Assembly: GCA_031286245.1 (NCBI GenBank) | Contig: JAITUO010000010.1 | Span: forward strand, 1-6,607 | DNA: 6,607 nucleotides | Source of the DNA: Coriobacteriales bacterium | GTDB taxonomy: Bacteria > Actinomycetota > Coriobacteriia > Coriobacteriales > UBA8131 | Direction of reading: 5' to 3' | Shown here: positions 6,204 to 6,607 of the stretch, piece after piece | How positions within the stretch are numbered: position 1 is the stretch's first letter | Layout of the letters: every line of letters begins with the position of its first letter | Notes under the pieces: generated by a model | Seen by the model: the letters and a program-made list of their open reading frames with translations, nothing else | Databases searched by the model: none | What the model was told of the DNA's origin: nothing | Made by a program: the position numbers and the translations under genes

Positions 6204-6607
6204 GCTGCATCACTTCCCAAATAGGCTTTGATGACTTCCGGGTCACGGCGTACCTCGTCAGGAGTTCCTTCGGCAATCGTTCGACCATAGTTCAGGACCT
6301 GCAGCCTATCACAGAGTTTCATCATCAGACGCATGTCATGGTCGACGACGAGAATACCGATTTTTTTGGCTGCAGGCATCGGGCGCAATAGATTCAACAG
6401 TTCATCAGACTCGGCTTCGTTCAGTCCAGCTGCTGGTTCATCCAGCAGCACAAATTTCGGATTTGCGGCCAGTGCTCGAGCGATTTCCAATAAGCGTTGG
6501 TCACGGAATGTCAGACCTTGGGCTGGTTGGTCACGTTTGTCGGCAAGACCTAGTTCCTCCAATAACTCGGTAGCCAACTTGCTCGCCACCCGGCGTGATA
6601 CGCCGAC
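6200..6607 (-). CDS. livG: LivG-like ATPase of a branched-chain amino acid/amide-type ABC transporter (N-terminal half missing)
   Basis: C-terminal 135 codons of the partner ATPase of the HAAT-type importer. The frame stays open to the right edge (V-G-V-S-R-R before the GTG at 6589), so that GTG is an internal Val and the Walker A and Q-loop lie outside the window. The family length is about 250-260 residues. Visible motifs, in fragment numbering, are Walker B FVLLDE (52-57), PAAGLNEAE (58-66), which matches the LivG pattern P-A-A-G-x-N-x-x-E, switch His90 in VVDHDM, and a typical LivG C-terminus (VLNYGRTIAEGTPDEV, PEVIKAYLG). The ABC signature is degenerate: LTFRDQ (32-37) stands where LivG usually has a form like L-x-Y-G-Q-Q, so the conserved Gly is an Arg. 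The gene overlaps the LivF-like start by ATGA and is the first visible member of the operon. Confidence 0.88.
   Translation of the reverse strand, partial: VGVSRRVASKLATELLEELGLADKRDQPAQGLTFRDQRLLEIARALAANPKFVLLDEPAAGLNEAESDELLNLLRPMPAAKKIGILVVDHDMRLMMKLCDRLQVLNYGRTIAEGTPDEVRRDPEVIKAYLGSDAA

Noticed and set aside
5445..6607. Assignment of the ATPases to a urea (UrtDE) transporter
   Set aside because: The LivF-like protein has PEGR rather than the UrtE-type PQGR, and the LivG-like C-terminus matches LivG; a urea substrate is not excluded but is not supported.

Overview
The window reads as an ordinary, densely packed bacterial chromosome segment of roughly even base composition. It contains parts of two separate ABC-type uptake systems and one amide-hydrolysing enzyme, which converge on a short intergenic region near position 2460. 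Strong purine-rich Shine-Dalgarno sites, a lipoprotein-anchored binding protein and a substrate-binding protein of a type I associate with anaerobic Bacillota suggest a Gram-positive Firmicute. That assignment is an inference with low to moderate confidence. There are no RNA genes, CRISPR arrays, insertion sequences or phage genes in the window.

Plus-strand unit (1-2469): the left edge cuts into the signal peptide of a lipoprotein substrate-binding protein of the NMT1/SsuA/TauA type (nitrate/sulfonate/pyrimidine-like uptake). Its TAA stop overlaps by one base the ATG of the next gene (TAATG). That gene encodes a single 479-residue protein in which a TauC/SsuC-like permease is fused to an ABC ATPase. 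Together the two genes would supply a complete importer from only two polypeptides. A good intrinsic terminator follows directly.

Minus-strand unit (6607 down to 2487): read in its own direction, this is a LivG-like ATPase (its N-terminal half lies beyond the right edge), a LivF-like ATPase, a LivH-like permease, a LivM-like permease and an acetamidase/formamidase-family hydrolase. The four transporter genes are joined by three consecutive 4-base ATGA overlaps. The hydrolase follows after 62 bases and has its own strong ribosome binding site. No periplasmic or lipoprotein binding protein for this Liv-type system is visible, so it probably lies beyond the right edge or elsewhere in the genome.

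Functional reading: a branched-chain-amino-acid/amide/urea-type (HAAT family) transporter in one operon with an FmdA/AmdA-type amidase resembles known short-chain amide utilisation loci. The most economical proposal is uptake of formamide, acetamide or a similar small amide and its hydrolysis to ammonia plus a carboxylate, for nitrogen supply. The substrate of the plus-strand importer cannot be read from the sequence. The points most worth a second look are the permease-ATPase fusion with an altered Walker A, the degenerate ABC signature in the LivG-like ATPase, and the amidase-transporter linkage. I did not find a clearly new kind of system.
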